Below the pieces are notes generated by a model that saw only the letters and a program-made list of their open reading frames with translations, was not told where the DNA came from and made no database searches. A stretch of 64,000 nt of DNA from Paraescarpia echinospica (lineage: Eukaryota > Annelida > Polychaeta > Sabellida > Siboglinidae): NCBI GenBank assembly GCA_020002185.1, contig CM034534.1, positions 65,688,717 through 65,752,716 of the forward strand, read 5' to 3'. This document shows positions 63,378 to 64,000 of this stretch, piece after piece; position 1 is the stretch's first letter; each line of letters starts with the position of its first letter. The position numbers were made by a program, and so were the translations under genes.

Positions 63378-63448
63378 CTGTGGAAAGAGATGCCAGATCC
63401 TGTCTTCTGTCGGTTGGTACAGTTGTAAGCTACACAGGAAATAACCAT
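63378..63448 (-). CDS. THAP transposase exon 1: first half of the zinc finger
   Basis: The ATG at 63,448 opens MVISCVAYNCTNRQKTGSG then ISFH, with the first two zinc ligands of a THAP domain (CxxxxC). The exon ends CACAG|GTGAGG in phase 2. The open-frame ATG at 63,106 lies downstream of this and would leave the finger incomplete, so this exon gives the true start. Confidence 0.85.
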
Positions 63449-64000
63449 ATTTGATGTTTCACAATAACTATTGTAATCAGCAAGCCTCCAAATGTTGTCG
63501 AGAGTTAAAAACAGAAACACGTTGCTCGCTCCAGTGTGAGCCACTCAACTGTCCACAGCTTAGGATAATCCAACTGGGATATTGACCTCAGGTTAAACTA
63601 ATTTCCAGGTCACAACCCTTCCCCCAAATAAGCTGGAGGCTACAGCCTACCCCATTAATTATTCATCAGTCACTTTGTGAAGGAAGCACGATGACAAATC
63701 TCCAGATCATTAGCCCTAATCTAAATCTGGTGGCTGCTGGCATAACCCAATAATTAGTCATGATATATCTTATCTAGGGAGCACAGTAACACATATCCAA
63801 GTAACAATTTCCTATGCCAGACATTTATTACATGTTATATACATTGTCAAACAATTCTATGCTGTATGTCATGCCAGTGGATGCAACAGTTCCTGCCGTA
63901 CAGTTGGATGGCAGCCAGCAGTCCACGGCAGCGTCACTGCAGCGAGCCAGCTTATCGCTCTCGTCTATAGGGGAATGATTAATGATGTAACTCTATGCAT
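63449..64000. other. Upstream flank of the THAP transposase, no gene recognised
   Basis: It may contain the promoter and terminal repeat of the P-like element, but neither could be identified. Confidence 0.4.

Larger units (their letters stand above)
60059..63448 (-). pseudogene. P-element-like THAP transposase, three exons, nearly complete but with two lesions
   Basis: It encodes a DNA transposase of the P-element/THAP9 group: an N-terminal C2CH THAP zinc finger for DNA binding, a coiled-coil (leucine-rich, KRKIKTLTQKVRRKQQKINK), an RNase H-like catalytic core with a GTP-binding insertion region, and a conserved C-terminus. Three exons give about 900 residues, as in vertebrate THAP9. Family landmarks are CVAYNC...SFHR|FPDEKK...CSDHF, VLISDAMAIRKETVWDP, PVVFDGTFGNQSTAVKLGC, IIFDVCHMIRLMRNLLGDY, LRNITTDLLTQ, NIMYYIGGYIVMKMA, EIDHLSALTRRVIRAYL and EMTKLILFSG. 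Two defects are seen: the expected 3' splice AG before exon 2 is AT, and the frame shifts by one base between 61,113 and 60,985. Otherwise it is intact, so it is either a recently dead copy or an assembly/sequence artefact. No terminal inverted repeats could be identified. Confidence 0.85.

Noticed and set aside
59700..64000. Terminal inverted repeats of the P-like element
   Set aside because: CTGCCGTAC-containing sequences on both sides (about 59.83 and 63.90 kb) caught the eye, but they do not align as an inverted pair beyond a few bases.

Overview
This is an animal nuclear genome window, probably an invertebrate and possibly a spiralian or mollusc-like one (a low-confidence inference). The sequence is AT-rich, with GT..AG introns of a few hundred to several thousand bases, many microsatellites, and several families of degenerate retroelements and DNA transposons. 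There are no bacterial-style operons. The window is dominated by one host gene, a fibroblast growth factor receptor (FGFR) tyrosine kinase on the + strand.

Layout: (1) 1-11,810 holds no recognisable gene. It has some CpG-rich patches and two short relics of a LINE 3' end, and it is presumably upstream or first-intron sequence of the FGFR gene. (2) 11,811-about 39,090 is the FGFR gene. It has a 5' UTR/signal-peptide exon, one tentative 45-nt exon, two consecutive D2-type Ig domains, a D3 Ig domain, a single membrane span, a short juxtamembrane segment with an NPLY motif, a complete tyrosine kinase domain, and a long (225-residue) tail. Sixteen firm coding exons plus the tentative one join without a frame break (2,934 nt, 977 codons plus stop). 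The introns carry dispersed repeats, SINE fragments, fold-back sequences and an RTE-like LINE scrap. (3) About 39.3-53.6 kb is repeat-rich: two collinear repeat blocks about 11.3-11.6 kb apart flank a broken multicopy Cys-rich ORF, a SINE split by a LINE insertion with a 9-bp target-site duplication, a + strand RT fragment, and a long minus-strand LINE carrying endonuclease and reverse transcriptase. (4) About 53.7-57.55 kb is bounded by inverted repeats of roughly 260-290 bp and encloses a decayed LINE. (5) 57.6-60.0 kb has microsatellites and a perfect 41-bp palindrome. (6) 60.06-63.45 kb (minus strand) is a P-element-like THAP transposase, nearly complete, in three exons. Its first 3' splice site and one internal frame appear broken.

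The FGFR should bind FGF and heparan sulphate outside the cell and signal through its kinase. The remaining genes are mobile-element genes that do not work with it. I see no bacterial-type system, CRISPR array or functional tRNA/rRNA gene. The most interesting signals are the duplicated D2 module, the NPLY juxtamembrane motif and the Cys cluster in the tail of the FGFR, the full-length P-like transposase, and the large inverted-repeat element.
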